NCBI GenBank assembly: GCA_029851415.1 | Contig: CM056744.1 | Span: 69,310,172 to 69,374,171 of the forward strand | Length of the DNA stretch: 64,000 nt | Direction: 5' to 3' | Source of the DNA: Eretmocerus hayati | Lineage: Eukaryota; Arthropoda; Insecta; Hymenoptera; Aphelinidae | Shown here: one piece after another, positions 55,163-63,800 of the stretch | Position numbering within the stretch: the stretch's first letter is position 1 | Layout: each line of letters starts with the position of its first letter | Position numbers and translations under genes: made by a program | The notes under the pieces: model-generated | Databases searched by the model: none | What the model was told of the DNA's origin: nothing | What the model saw: only the letters and a program-made list of their open reading frames with translations

Positions 55163-55852
55163 TCACTGGAGTGCTCTTATATGTAGTCTTACTGTGATAT
55201 CCTCTCCTTGAAAATCAACCAATTCTCCGTCTTGATCAATTACTGCAACCTGGATATGAGTGATCTCTCTTTTAGGAATTATTGGTAAATAAATCCTCTG
55301 AGTCGGAACTTCGATGATCTTATAGCCTGGTGGGACTGCTGGGAAGAACTGGTGGAGAGAATGAACTCTTTGATGGTTCAGATAGCTACCAGTGATGATA
55401 CTGCACTCAATTCTCAATGAGTTTATCTTGAGAATTCTGATTGGTAAATTAGAAATATGTTCTATATTGGCTTTTAAAACGCGCGGGGTAAATCCAAGCA
55501 ATCTTCCAATTGATCCTTCAACTCGAAAATCGACAGGTTCACTACACTTGATTATACTGCGAAGAGTGTTATTATTTGGTTTCAGACTGAATGTTATACC
55601 GCTCTCAAGTAGCTCTCCTTGGATGTATTTCTCGATATTATCGATCTCGTAACAACCTGTGGGTATTGTAATCTTTCTATCGCCAATGATGATATTGTTC
55701 CGCCCCTCGTGAATATTAGGAAACGAATGATAAGAAAAGAAATCAATCAGAGCGCAGTCGTAATTTTTGTCAGACTTTAGCTCAATTGGAGGATTGTAAT
55801 GGGCTTCGAGAATTGAAGATGTCCCAGACAGAATCAGAGTATTTGACTCCAT
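55163..55852 (-). CDS. Polinton penton (minor capsid) protein, single jelly-roll
   Basis: 229 aa. MESNTLILSGTSSILEAHYN, YDCALIDFFSYHSFPNI, CYEIDNIEKYIQ, SIGRLLGFTPRVL, LRIECSIITGSYLN and VAVIDQDGELVDFQGE are the typical order of the Polinton penton. It would form the fivefold vertices. TATATAAG (55901) and TCAGT (A at 55870) give an 18-base leader to the ATG at 55852; the ATG near 55881 is upstream of the start site. It ends HIRAL(Q), the usual length for the family. Its promoter overlaps the end of the protease frame. Confidence 0.9.
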   Translation of the reverse strand: MESNTLILSGTSSILEAHYNPPIELKSDKNYDCALIDFFSYHSFPNIHEGRNNIIIGDRKITIPTGCYEIDNIEKYIQGELLESGITFSLKPNNNTLRSIIKCSEPVDFRVEGSIGRLLGFTPRVLKANIEHISNLPIRILKINSLRIECSIITGSYLNHQRVHSLHQFFPAVPPGYKIIEVPTQRIYLPIIPKREITHIQVAVIDQDGELVDFQGEDITVRLHIRALQ

Positions 55853-55894
55853 GACTGTTCAGAACAGACTGAGAGAATCATGCTAATTACTCCC

Positions 55895-56272
55895 TTATAT
55901 ACCCTCGAGCTCATTGCATAAGAATTTGAGACATAGGTGACCGCAGTTGAAACTTCCAAAGTTTTGAAATCTCTTTGGATTATACTTTACACTATCGACC
56001 CCAAGATATAACATCAGATCTAATGGTGGCTGAAGGTCACCAAAGCTGTCAAAATATACTACATCATTTCCCCTCTTACGGTATGCGACCCAGTGCGTCC
56101 CTGGTCCATTTGCATCATCGAGATTGACTATCGCCGATTCTCGATAGCGAGGTCCATCTGGTGGTAAAGCATTTCGCATGAAGACTCCTCGAAAATTGGG
56201 AATCCCCCTCTTTTTCGCGTACTCGAGTATATCGAAATTGGATAGTGCTCTATTAGGTAAGCTTAAACCGAT
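55895..56272 (-). CDS. Adenain-like maturation cysteine protease (PRO)
   Basis: C5/Ulp1-type protease of Polintons. From the Met at 56179: His29 in GPGTHWVAY, Asp44 in VYFDSFGD and Cys79 in FNCGHLCLKFL form the catalytic triad. The frame is open above that Met with family sequence (LPNRALSNFDILEYA, GIPNFRGVF), so a start at 56179 would lose conserved residues. No ATG and no TATA-initiator pair were found in the extension; it runs into an A11 tract (56274-56284) where the PLA2-domain frame ends. Probably made as a fusion by a -1 frameshift. It would cleave capsid and core proteins during maturation. Confidence 0.88.
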   Translation of the reverse strand: MGLSLPNRALSNFDILEYAKKRGIPNFRGVFMRNALPPDGPRYRESAIVNLDDANGPGTHWVAYRKRGNDVVYFDSFGDLQPPLDLMLYLGVDSVKYNPKRFQNFGSFNCGHLCLKFLCNELEGI

Positions 56273-57165
56273 CTTTTTTTTTTTAAACCGTTGCCCACAA
56301 ACGGACTCAAGTAAAGTCCAAAGCCCTTTTTATGCGGCTTCAAGTAGAGACCTTTTCCAAGAGCGATAGCCTCCATTGTCTTATTATGTCGTTGACTTTC
56401 TTCCAACTGACGTTTCGCAGCTTTAGCTTGGTTGATAGCCTTAGCTACACCAGCAGCTCCACCAGCTAGAGCACCAGTTGCACTGAGTCCAGCGAAGAGA
56501 GGAATGAGATATGGCAGAAATCCGCCAATTTTTGTAGAGACTGGCAACACTCGCGGTATCTTGACCCGAATTTTCCCCCCGATCTTTCGGATTGCCGCTC
56601 GCGCACCTTTCATCGCAGAACTTATCGCCTTCTTCGCGGATTTATCATGTACTGTTGACTTTGCAGCAGCCTTGATGATTGTGCTTAGAGAAGTTGTTCG
56701 TCTCTTTTTACTCACTTTCCTCTTAGGAATTCTTCTCTTCCTAGCGACCTTTCTCCTGCCAGCCTTCACCTTCTTCCTCTTGAGAGTCTTTCGCTTCAGA
56801 CCCATACCGGTTTTAGTCTTCACTTTCATAGCAGTAGTCACAGCCCAAGCAGCTGCTTTCTCTCCAATACTTGCGTCTTTGGCACGTACTCGATTCCAAG
56901 CTTTTTCTGCCAAAACCTGGTCTGCAGCGTGTCTTGCTTCAATATTGTCTCGATTTCGAGAATACGCGATATCGTGCTCCTTGCAAGCGGAGTCTAATAG
57001 GTTTATTCCAGGATCACCTCGAGCCAAACGCTTCTTCAAATTAGTCCCTGGTCCACAGTATTGATATCCAGGTAAGTGGAGCTCTACCGGGAGATGATTT
57101 ATGAACTTGTTCACTAGACCACGACCGCGTTTCTTCTGCTTACGGGACCTCTTATGTATGATCAT
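56263..57165 (-). CDS. PLA2-domain, highly basic core/lytic protein
   Basis: 300 aa from ATG 57165, which is the first ATG after the TATAAAT (57223) and TCAGT (A at 57191) pair. The N-terminus has a parvovirus-type phospholipase A2 site: YCGPGT (calcium loop, residues 36-41) and ACKEHDIAY with His64-Asp65. The middle is very Lys/Arg-rich (KRKTLKRKKVKAGRRK), like a DNA-binding core protein. Then a hydrophobic segment (FLPYLIPLFAGLSATGALAG) and a helical AKAINQAKAAKRQLEESQ, like adenovirus membrane-lytic/core proteins. Near the end is a GLYLKPHKKG/GLYLSPF repeat. It ends just past a U UUA AAA/A11 site. Likely roles: DNA condensation and membrane breach at entry. Confidence 0.85.
   Translation of the reverse strand: MIIHKRSRKQKKRGRGLVNKFINHLPVELHLPGYQYCGPGTNLKKRLARGDPGINLLDSACKEHDIAYSRNRDNIEARHAADQVLAEKAWNRVRAKDASIGEKAAAWAVTTAMKVKTKTGMGLKRKTLKRKKVKAGRRKVARKRRIPKRKVSKKRRTTSLSTIIKAAAKSTVHDKSAKKAISSAMKGARAAIRKIGGKIRVKIPRVLPVSTKIGGFLPYLIPLFAGLSATGALAGGAAGVAKAINQAKAAKRQLEESQRHNKTMEAIALGKGLYLKPHKKGFGLYLSPFVGNGLKKKRSV
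56274..56287 (-). promoter_or_regulatory. Candidate -1 frameshift site (U UUA AAA, A11)
   Basis: The minus strand reads TTTAAAAAAAAAAA. In the PLA2-domain frame the codons are GGT TTA AAA, so T TTA AAA is aligned as the X XXY YYZ heptamer used for -1 shifting. A -1 shift enters exactly the protease frame; without it translation stops at 56263. Confidence 0.55.
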
Positions 57166-57190
57166 TACTCTCCAGAAGTCCACGAGCAAC

Positions 57191-57235
57191 TGAGCTAGAG
57201 GCTATATAAGCTCAGTATTTATACCCATCTCCTCA
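57191..57235. promoter_or_regulatory. Divergent promoter between the PLA2-domain gene and the ATPase gene
   Basis: Plus strand: TATATAAG at 57203 and TCAGT with A at 57235. Minus strand: TATAAAT at 57223 and TCAGT with A at 57191. Each TATA box is 32 bases from its initiator, and the two core promoters interlock in 45 bp. The gene starts are only 98 bp apart (57165 and 57264). Confidence 0.75.
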
Positions 57236-57263
57236 GTTTGATCGTAGATTCCGAGCAGTCACG

Positions 57264-57965
57264 ATGGATTTTTCAGAGAGCTCGAAAAAATTACCGGTGA
57301 TAAACTTTGATGCTATAGTAAAAGAGGAGAAAAAGGTTAAACGTCACGGCGATCTACTCCCAGACACAATCAGAGCAATCTTTTGCGGTCCGTCTAATTG
57401 TGGTAAGACGAATAGCTTATTAGCTCTCTTGATACATCCAAATGGGTTGAAATATGAAAATGTATATCTATATTCTAAATCTCTCAATCAGCCAAAGTAT
57501 CAATTCTTGAAGGATGTTTTGGAGCCGATCGAAGGGTTAAACTATTTTCCTTTCAGCGACAATGAAGAGGTTATATCGCCAGACAAGGCACTGTCAAATT
57601 CTATTATGATCTTTGATGATGTTGCTTGTGACAAGAATCAAGATCATTTGCGTAATTTCTTCTGCATGGGGAGACATAAAGGAGTAGATAGCTTCTATCT
57701 CTGTCAATCCTACGCTCAAGTGCCTAAGCTTCTTGTAAGAGATAACGTCAATTTATTAGTGTTATTTAAGCAAGATCAAAAAAATCAAAAACATGTATAT
57801 GACAATCATGTCAATACTGATATGTCATTCCAGGCATTTCGAGAATTGTGTTCAGCTTGTTGGAACGATTCTCATGGTTTCCTTGTTATAGATAAAGATA
57901 GAGAAATCAATGATGGCCGTTATAGGAAAGGTTTCGATTGTTTCGCTACAAATATATCGTACTGA
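57264..57965 (+). CDS. ATP: FtsK/HerA-type DNA-packaging ATPase
   Basis: 233 aa, intact. Walker A is CGPSNCGKTNS (residues 41-51) and Walker B is SIMIFDDVACD (about 113-123). The sensor region FFCMGRHKGVDSFYLCQSYA and the end NDSHGFLVIDKDRE are characteristic of Polinton and adenovirus IVa2/A32-like packaging enzymes. It would pump genomic DNA into the capsid. The ATG at 57264 has a 29-base leader from the initiator at 57235. It starts the rightward gene series. Confidence 0.9.
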   Translation: MDFSESSKKLPVINFDAIVKEEKKVKRHGDLLPDTIRAIFCGPSNCGKTNSLLALLIHPNGLKYENVYLYSKSLNQPKYQFLKDVLEPIEGLNYFPFSDNEEVISPDKALSNSIMIFDDVACDKNQDHLRNFFCMGRHKGVDSFYLCQSYAQVPKLLVRDNVNLLVLFKQDQKNQKHVYDNHVNTDMSFQAFRELCSACWNDSHGFLVIDKDREINDGRYRKGFDCFATNISY

Positions 57966-58008
57966 ACAAACTCGCATTCAGTCTACCACGAGACGTCATT
58001 GAGTCGAC

Positions 58009-58923
58009 ATGGCTGAATTGGAAAAAGAGAAAAACATATTGCAACAACTCGTGAAAGCGAGGAATGCGGTTAGACAGAAGTATAATCTGCTGAAATATGA
58101 GAAAGACAATGTTGATAAAGCTTTGGGCGAGACTTTCAAACCAATAATTGAACCACTGGAGAAAATTGTCACTCAAACCAGAGATACGTCTTCATCCAAA
58201 GCTACTGCTCGGAATATTCCTCTCAAAGCTAGGAAGAGACCCAAACTCATGGAAAGTTTTCAATTGAAAAGCTCGGAAGACTCTGACAGTACCTTATCTC
58301 CTAATGAGTCAGGTCATGATACATCATTCTTTGACGCACCAGAGACGGGTGACTATAAAAGTCCTCTAAAGAATTCAGTCTTGGTAAAAGGGGACGATTT
58401 ACTATATGGAGTATATAATCAGAATGGAAAACTAAAGCTTGGTAACTCAGAAATTCTTTTTGAAGATAATGACATCAAAGTAAATAAAGTCTCATATCCA
58501 GCTACGCCTGGACTACTACAACTGATATTGATGAGGCAACCCAATATGGAGGTTGTTACTGAAAAGGATACATCTCTGTATCGTCAAATTCTGGAAACTA
58601 CGAGTGCTCATAGGAAGAAACACGATCCCCGGGAGACTCTACGAGCATCCGCAACGAGTAAAAAATTTAATGAAATTATAAAGCCTCTGTTTGCGGAAGG
58701 AGATGAAATTTCTGTTGGAGTATATGGCTCTGGAATACTGCCGCGGTATAAAGTGGCTCGAATTAACTCAAGGATGGATTATGTTTATTGGGATGATCCC
58801 AACGAACTCGTCGATCGTCTCCGATTACTCATAGCAGAGAGGACCGCGGGTAATCGAAATCATGATAATGAGATTCATTCAATCATTGACGAATTGAGAG
58901 AAGCTGGCTATATATTGAACTGA
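58009..58923 (+). CDS. Conserved Polinton coiled-coil protein (304 aa, PY-like)
   Basis: The N-terminus is a predicted coiled coil (MAELEKEKNILQQLVKARNA). A Ser/Asp-rich linker follows, then a conserved C-terminal half with LLYGVYNQNGKLKLGNSEI, YPATPGLLQLILMRQPN, GSGILPRYKVARINSRMDYV and YWDDPNELVDRLRLLIAE. I recognise this C-terminal region from Polintons of many animals, where it has no known function. An initiator TTCAGT (A at 57980) lies 29 bases upstream with a weaker TATATC. It follows the ATPase by 43 bases. A structural or DNA-associated role is possible but unproven. Confidence 0.8.
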   Translation: MAELEKEKNILQQLVKARNAVRQKYNLLKYEKDNVDKALGETFKPIIEPLEKIVTQTRDTSSSKATARNIPLKARKRPKLMESFQLKSSEDSDSTLSPNESGHDTSFFDAPETGDYKSPLKNSVLVKGDDLLYGVYNQNGKLKLGNSEILFEDNDIKVNKVSYPATPGLLQLILMRQPNMEVVTEKDTSLYRQILETTSAHRKKHDPRETLRASATSKKFNEIIKPLFAEGDEISVGVYGSGILPRYKVARINSRMDYVYWDDPNELVDRLRLLIAERTAGNRNHDNEIHSIIDELREAGYILN

Positions 58924-58949
58924 TTTCAATCATCCGCATCAGTATCAAA

Positions 58950-59378
58950 ATGAGCGTCGATGTGTTCGGACGTGCCTTGAAGCGAAAGAGAGTCGAGGAG
59001 GGGATTCGAGGTCCTCCAGGTATTGGGTATAAATTCACGGACGATGGTCAATTCGATGCAGAAGGCAAGAGACTTTGTAACCTTGCGGGACCGATAGATC
59101 CTAGTGACGCAGTTAATTATCAAACTCTCAAGGATTATTTCCAGCCAGAAATTCAAAGTATACGTGGAATTACGTCAAAACTAAGGAGTGATATAGACGA
59201 CGTAAACGTTATCCTCGCAGCAGACGAAGATACATTCAAAAAAGATACAAAGTACGTGACAGAGCTCGTTGAAGCACACAGAGACGAGATCGACCAGCAA
59301 ATTTTAACATTAAATGCGAAATTACACGAGTTGGAGCGTGCGTTGGGATCAAAAGCTGATAAACGAAAGAAACGATGA
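58950..59378 (+). CDS. Fibre-like small protein with GPPG and trimeric-fibre motif (142 aa)
   Basis: MSVDVFGRALKRKR is followed by RGPPGIGYKFTDDGQFDAEG and LCNLAGPIDPSDAVNYQTLK. The pattern of a small glycine-rich turn, then NL..P..P.DAVN..T, resembles phage head-fibre and tail-fibre segments (P.DAA...YVD). The rest is a predicted coiled coil (LRSDIDDVNVILAADED and LHELERALGSKAD). A fibre or spike role is inferred. TATATATT (58909, in the previous gene) and TCAGT (A at 58941) precede the ATG by 9 bases. Its stop overlaps the integrase start (ATGA). Confidence 0.75.
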   Translation: MSVDVFGRALKRKRVEEGIRGPPGIGYKFTDDGQFDAEGKRLCNLAGPIDPSDAVNYQTLKDYFQPEIQSIRGITSKLRSDIDDVNVILAADEDTFKKDTKYVTELVEAHRDEIDQQILTLNAKLHELERALGSKADKRKKR

Positions 59379-60292
59379 ATCAAAAGCGCGTAGTCGTCGA
59401 AGAGCTGCACAAGCCCGCTCGACGTTATTATCCGCGAAGAAAATTTGATATTCGTGGATTGGATGAGAGCTGGCAAGCTGATCTCGTCGAGATGCAACCT
59501 TATTCGAAAGAAAATAAAGGTTTCCGATATTTATTGACTGTTATTGATGTATTTTCCAAGTATGCTTGGGCAGTTCCAGTTAAATCTAAAGACGGGAAGG
59601 ATGTCACAGCTGCGATGAAATCGATTCTTGAGCAGGGTAGAGTTCCCAAAAATTTACAAACTGATAGGGGTAAAGAATTCTACAATAAGACTTTTCAGAG
59701 TCTGATGAAGAAGTATAATATCAATCTCTACTCTACGTATAGTGAGATGAAGGCATCTATTTGTGAACGTCTCAATCGCACATTGAAAAATAAAATGTGG
59801 GCTCAATTCAGTTTACAAGGTAATCATAAATGGTTGCAGTTTTTACCCGATCTGCTTGAGAAGTATAATGATACAAAACATCGCACCATAAAAATGAAAC
59901 CGAAAGATGTCAATGCCGGAAATGAAGCCCAAGTTCTCAGATGCTTTCCAGCAGATAATCGAATTGTGAAGAAACCGAAGTTCAAAGTGAATGATAAGGT
60001 TAGAGTCAGCAGAATCAAAGGCGTGTTTGACAAAGCTTACTGGCCAAATTGGTCAACAGAAATCTTTACAATCGATAAAATACGTAAGAGTAAACCAGTG
60101 ACGTATCATTTGAAGGACTATCAGAATGAGCCAGTATCTGGATGTTTTTATGAAGAGGAACTTTCAAAAGTCAAGTATCCGGATGTATATTTGGTTGAAA
60201 AAGTTATCAAAAAACGTGGCAATCAGATGTACGTTAAATGGTTAGGTTTTGATAGCAGTCATAACAGTTGGATAAATAAAGATCAACTATGA
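59375..60292 (+). CDS. INT: Polinton integrase with C-terminal chromodomain
   Basis: 305 aa, intact. Retroviral-type core with Asp36 (WQADLVEM), Asp97 (LQTDRGKEF) and Glu131 (ICERLNRTL) as the DDE triad. HRTIKMKPKDV and KPKFKVNDKVRVSRIKGVF form the following SH3-like part. The chromodomain is VYLVEKVIKKRGNQMYVKW then LGFDSSHNSWI (about 266-305), which may guide insertion to chromatin. The N-terminal HHCC finger of retroviral integrases is not present in this frame. The ATG overlaps the previous stop (ATGA) and no promoter pair was found before it, suggesting re-initiation. Confidence 0.93.
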   Translation: MNQKRVVVEELHKPARRYYPRRKFDIRGLDESWQADLVEMQPYSKENKGFRYLLTVIDVFSKYAWAVPVKSKDGKDVTAAMKSILEQGRVPKNLQTDRGKEFYNKTFQSLMKKYNINLYSTYSEMKASICERLNRTLKNKMWAQFSLQGNHKWLQFLPDLLEKYNDTKHRTIKMKPKDVNAGNEAQVLRCFPADNRIVKKPKFKVNDKVRVSRIKGVFDKAYWPNWSTEIFTIDKIRKSKPVTYHLKDYQNEPVSGCFYEEELSKVKYPDVYLVEKVIKKRGNQMYVKWLGFDSSHNSWINKDQL

Positions 60293-60476
60293 GTTAAATT
60301 TTTTTTTTTATTGAGAAAGGGAGAGGGCCCCCTCCTGCGCCCCCTACCAGTAGAGAACAACCAGCAGAGCAACTCTGAAACTCGATTCGTGAATCGAATT
60401 ACAGAGTTGATCGGTTTCTCTTCCTCAAAAGCTTTCTCTCTCATTTATTTAATTCTATTTACATATTCACAAGTAC
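60293..60476. other. Gap between converging genes, with hairpin
   Basis: T-rich start, a C/G-rich stretch (GGGCCCCCTCCTGCGCCCCC) and a hairpin at 60370-60409 with 19-bp arms (CAACTCTGAAACTCGATTC against its imperfect complement). No gene. Confidence 0.6.
60370..60409. terminator. Hairpin between integrase and OB-fold genes
   Basis: The two 19-base arms differ at three positions and the loop is two bases. Placed between two converging genes, it could help 3'-end formation or insulate the two transcripts; no AATAAA is obvious within it. Confidence 0.35.
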
Positions 60477-60785
60477 TTATACAAACTTAAATTTACCATC
60501 ACCTAAATTCAGAATAGATAATTGGAGTTTGTTCGCTTTAGCGTCCAGATAGTCGAACATTTCTTCATCGTCGTAGAGAGCTTTCGAAATTCTAGGAGGT
60601 GCGAAGATTTGGAATTGCTCTGTGACATCATCGATGTGGAAGACCATTTGCTTGCCGAATTTTTTTGTTTTAATTTTCCTTATTTCAGTTATCGTATAGC
60701 TCTGATTTAGTTTCAATTCCTTCCATGTCTTTTTGGGTAGAAACCCATTTTCGGAAGCGATATTGTTCAAGGAATCGATGTCCAT
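60477..60785 (-). CDS. Putative OB-fold single-strand DNA-binding protein (102 aa)
   Basis: MDIDSLNNIASENGFLPKKT, then TWKELKLNQSYTITEIRKIK, TKKFGKQMVFHIDDVTEQF and QIFAPPRISKAL. The pattern of a short strand, TKFGK turn, strand, then a Pro/Arg-containing segment is typical of small OB-fold proteins found in arthropod Polintons and related elements. It would coat single strands made during protein-primed replication. The start at 60785 lies just after TTTTTCTGCTCCCAG, a good splice acceptor, with a GTAAGT donor at 60862-60867 near the end of the polymerase gene. The 3' end abuts the hairpin region. Confidence 0.7.
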   Translation of the reverse strand: MDIDSLNNIASENGFLPKKTWKELKLNQSYTITEIRKIKTKKFGKQMVFHIDDVTEQFQIFAPPRISKALYDDEEMFDYLDAKANKLQLSILNLGDGKFKFV

Positions 60786-60788
60786 GTT

Positions 60789-60867
60789 CTGGGAGCAGAA
60801 AAATAGAGTTCATCCTATAGAAAAGAGTATGCGTCATTCGTCTCAATCAGACGTGTTTAATACTTAC
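60789..60867 (-). other. Possible 79-base leader intron
   Basis: On the minus strand GTAAGTATT at 60867 and a pyrimidine-rich TTTTTCTGCTCCCAG ending at 60789 fit the ends of a short insect intron. Splicing would join the polymerase 3' end region to AACATGGACATC, the start of the OB-fold gene. Not provable from sequence alone. Confidence 0.35.
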
Positions 60868-60875
60868 ATGGTGAT

Positions 60876-63800
60876 TCAGTGACGAACTTTCTTATTTGGG
60901 GGTGCTCCGCTCTCGGAGGGCTCGTGAGGGCGAATGTGTTCAGGACGACGAATCTCAACAGTCTCGAAGTCACTTTCAAATTCTCTCTCGAGACTTTCGT
61001 CCAAGAAGAGATTTAGAATATCTTCGTCGAAAAGACTCAGAATATCGTTGTTGAGTAATTCTGGAGTACCTTGAATAGGTGATGTGCTCTGCAGCTCGTT
61101 TGCTGGATGACTGAACTCAATCTTCTGACTGGCTTGGTTAAGTTGAGGTTCCCCCACTCCAACTATGAAATCGCTTTGGAATTCTACCTGGAGGTCTTCG
61201 TCTAGGACAAGGTCGACCTGGTGAGGCTCTTCTAGAGGTCTTCTCTCTGACTCGGCGGCAGCTGAAGTGAGCTCTGCTTTTAATGACGCTTCTATATGAG
61301 GAGGTTCTCCCACTCTTCCTGTCTCAATTTCGATTGGGATGTTCTTGTGACCCCAAGGTAAAGTGTCGGTCTCACCCTGAATTAAATAACGTTTGTTATC
61401 ATAAGGACTTAGCCCAACTTTCGTCTGTCGCTCAGTTCTGACAGTATGAAGCCTCGAACGAATGGTATTTTGAGCGCATGTCACAACATTTTCATTGAAC
61501 AAGCAGTCTCTATAATCTTCGAATGTTAAAGTCCTCTTCACGACTCCCGTTTTGACTCCTTTCGCTTTTAGCACAGGTGGTTGATTCTGAATAAGGATGC
61601 AGTACATCTTACTGCGGAGTCCGATGAATTCTGTCATTATCCAGCCATTACACTCATCTTTGAACAAACCCACGATCTTTTTGTTCTTCCGCTCCAATCC
61701 AAATGGATTTAATTCTTCATAGTCAGAAGTATCGAACCACTCAGAGTGCTCTTTCATGATTTCGTAGATATTAGCGCCCTCTATATAGTAGATCAGGCTA
61801 TCAGTATCTGAATATAAGAGCTTACAGTGCGCACCAGCCCACTCCTTCATTTTCGAGTAATGAAAGTCGTACATGTGAGTCTTTGATATGTCAAGCACAC
61901 TCAACCCGACGTATACGGGCTTACTTATCGTAACGTCCGTGCGGAGCTTCTGAATTACTGCTAAGTCATCATCGATTACTGAAACACTATGGAAATCTGG
62001 ACTAGCTATGTGCGCTTCTGCACCATATCGTCCAGACCACTTGTTTACAAGTTTCACTGTTGTTCTTTTGCGTTCATTCTCCATCGTTTTACCGTACACG
62101 GCATTGACCATCAATTTAAACAGCGCCCTCTCGAAGGGATTATTTGCAGCAGCTCTTTTCTGCGTATTATAAGCCACATATGGCTCCAACCATGGACTCT
62201 GTGTGAATTTAAGAGCTCGATGAATTTTCGTCACTTTTAGACCATGCTCACGAGCTTGTTTTAGAGCTCTATAATGAATTACATAACGTTCTTTGTTGTA
62301 GAGAGTTGTGAGTAATTTTTTATGTTTGCTACCAGGGGGAGCCAAATGCTCAGCGCAGAAAGGCAGATCTTGATGCTTTATATGAAGATCTTCTGGATAA
62401 TTTATGTCACATTCTAAAATATAGCCAACATCACTGTCATCTGAGACCATATAAAAATCTGGATTTTCCTCCACGTTCTCGACCCACTCGAAATTAGAAC
62501 ATGGAAGTCGCTGGCTCATTGCAAACCCGTATAAATTGTTAGCGTCCAGGTAGATTAAATAGCTCTCTGCTTGATTAGGGTCGTACCCGTCATTCATGAA
62601 TTTATTGTTCGCCTTGGCGTAACGATTAGAGCATTGACTGATGCCACCTCGTATACCTTTTTCGATGAATAATAACATATCTATGTCTGATATCAAATCT
62701 AATTCGACACCAGTGTACAAGAGCATGCAGTCCCACGTGTAACCTGGCGTGGTGTAGTAATGTGCAGGATCTAGCCCAAAAGCTTCATGAGAAGCGGAAC
62801 GAAAATTTTCGAAAACATCTGCCAAGAGCAGTACGTCAGTTTTCAAGTAAATGTCAGAGTATTGACCGAGAGATTCAACTTTCAACTCTGTCCATACATT
62901 TTTTGCGTGCTCATACTCTTGATCGCTTATCTCGCATTCATGCAACTTGCTATAAAAGTCTTCTTTCTTTGGTAAACTCTTTTCTTCTAGAACTGAGAGA
63001 CAACTGGTATAATCATAAGGATAGACTCCTTTCTTAGTTAATAAATTTATCTGATTATCACTGTATCCATCTAACTTGAAATTACTATATGTGATGGTAT
63101 GATGTGGGAGATAGCTTGCTAGTTTGTCTAATGATTCAGGCATGAATCGAAATGCGTCAAGAAATCTGAAATTAATGATGCTACCTTCGATGTATTTGGT
63201 GAAAGAGATGTATCGATCTTTATTTTCTGCCAGAACAGCTATACGACCTTTGAGGATTTCGTCTGAAGCAAGCTCTCTAATCAAAAAATGTCCGTCATAT
63301 CCAGAGAGGTTATGATAGAAAATCGGGATGAATCTAGAGTTTTTATAATTGAGATTGCATCCATTATGAGCAGCAGATCTATAAATACCGGTCAGATGAC
63401 AGTGATCGGCCACTTTTTTGTCCGTTTCTTTAAAAGCCTTACCGCAGATGTGACAATACTGAGCGCTCTGAAAATTTTTCCTATCTTCATCTGTCATAAT
63501 CATTGGCTTTGGATGTTTGTAAAGCTCATCTAATTCAGCGGCAATCGTTTTGAGCTCTGATACAAACCATTCAGCAGGAGTCTGATTTCCATCTTTCCCT
63601 TGCCTATAACTTCGATAGTAAGACTTAGTTTCATCAAAAGTATTTTTAAGATAATATCCGACACTGAACGCTTTATGTTGTTGAAATGCTTGTGGATCTC
63701 CAGTTGGCTCAAGAAAAGATTCAAAGTCCGCGTACATGGTAAACGGCGCTTTCTCTTTGTTCTTGAAATTCTTGAAACTAAGTTTACTACCCTCAGCCGG

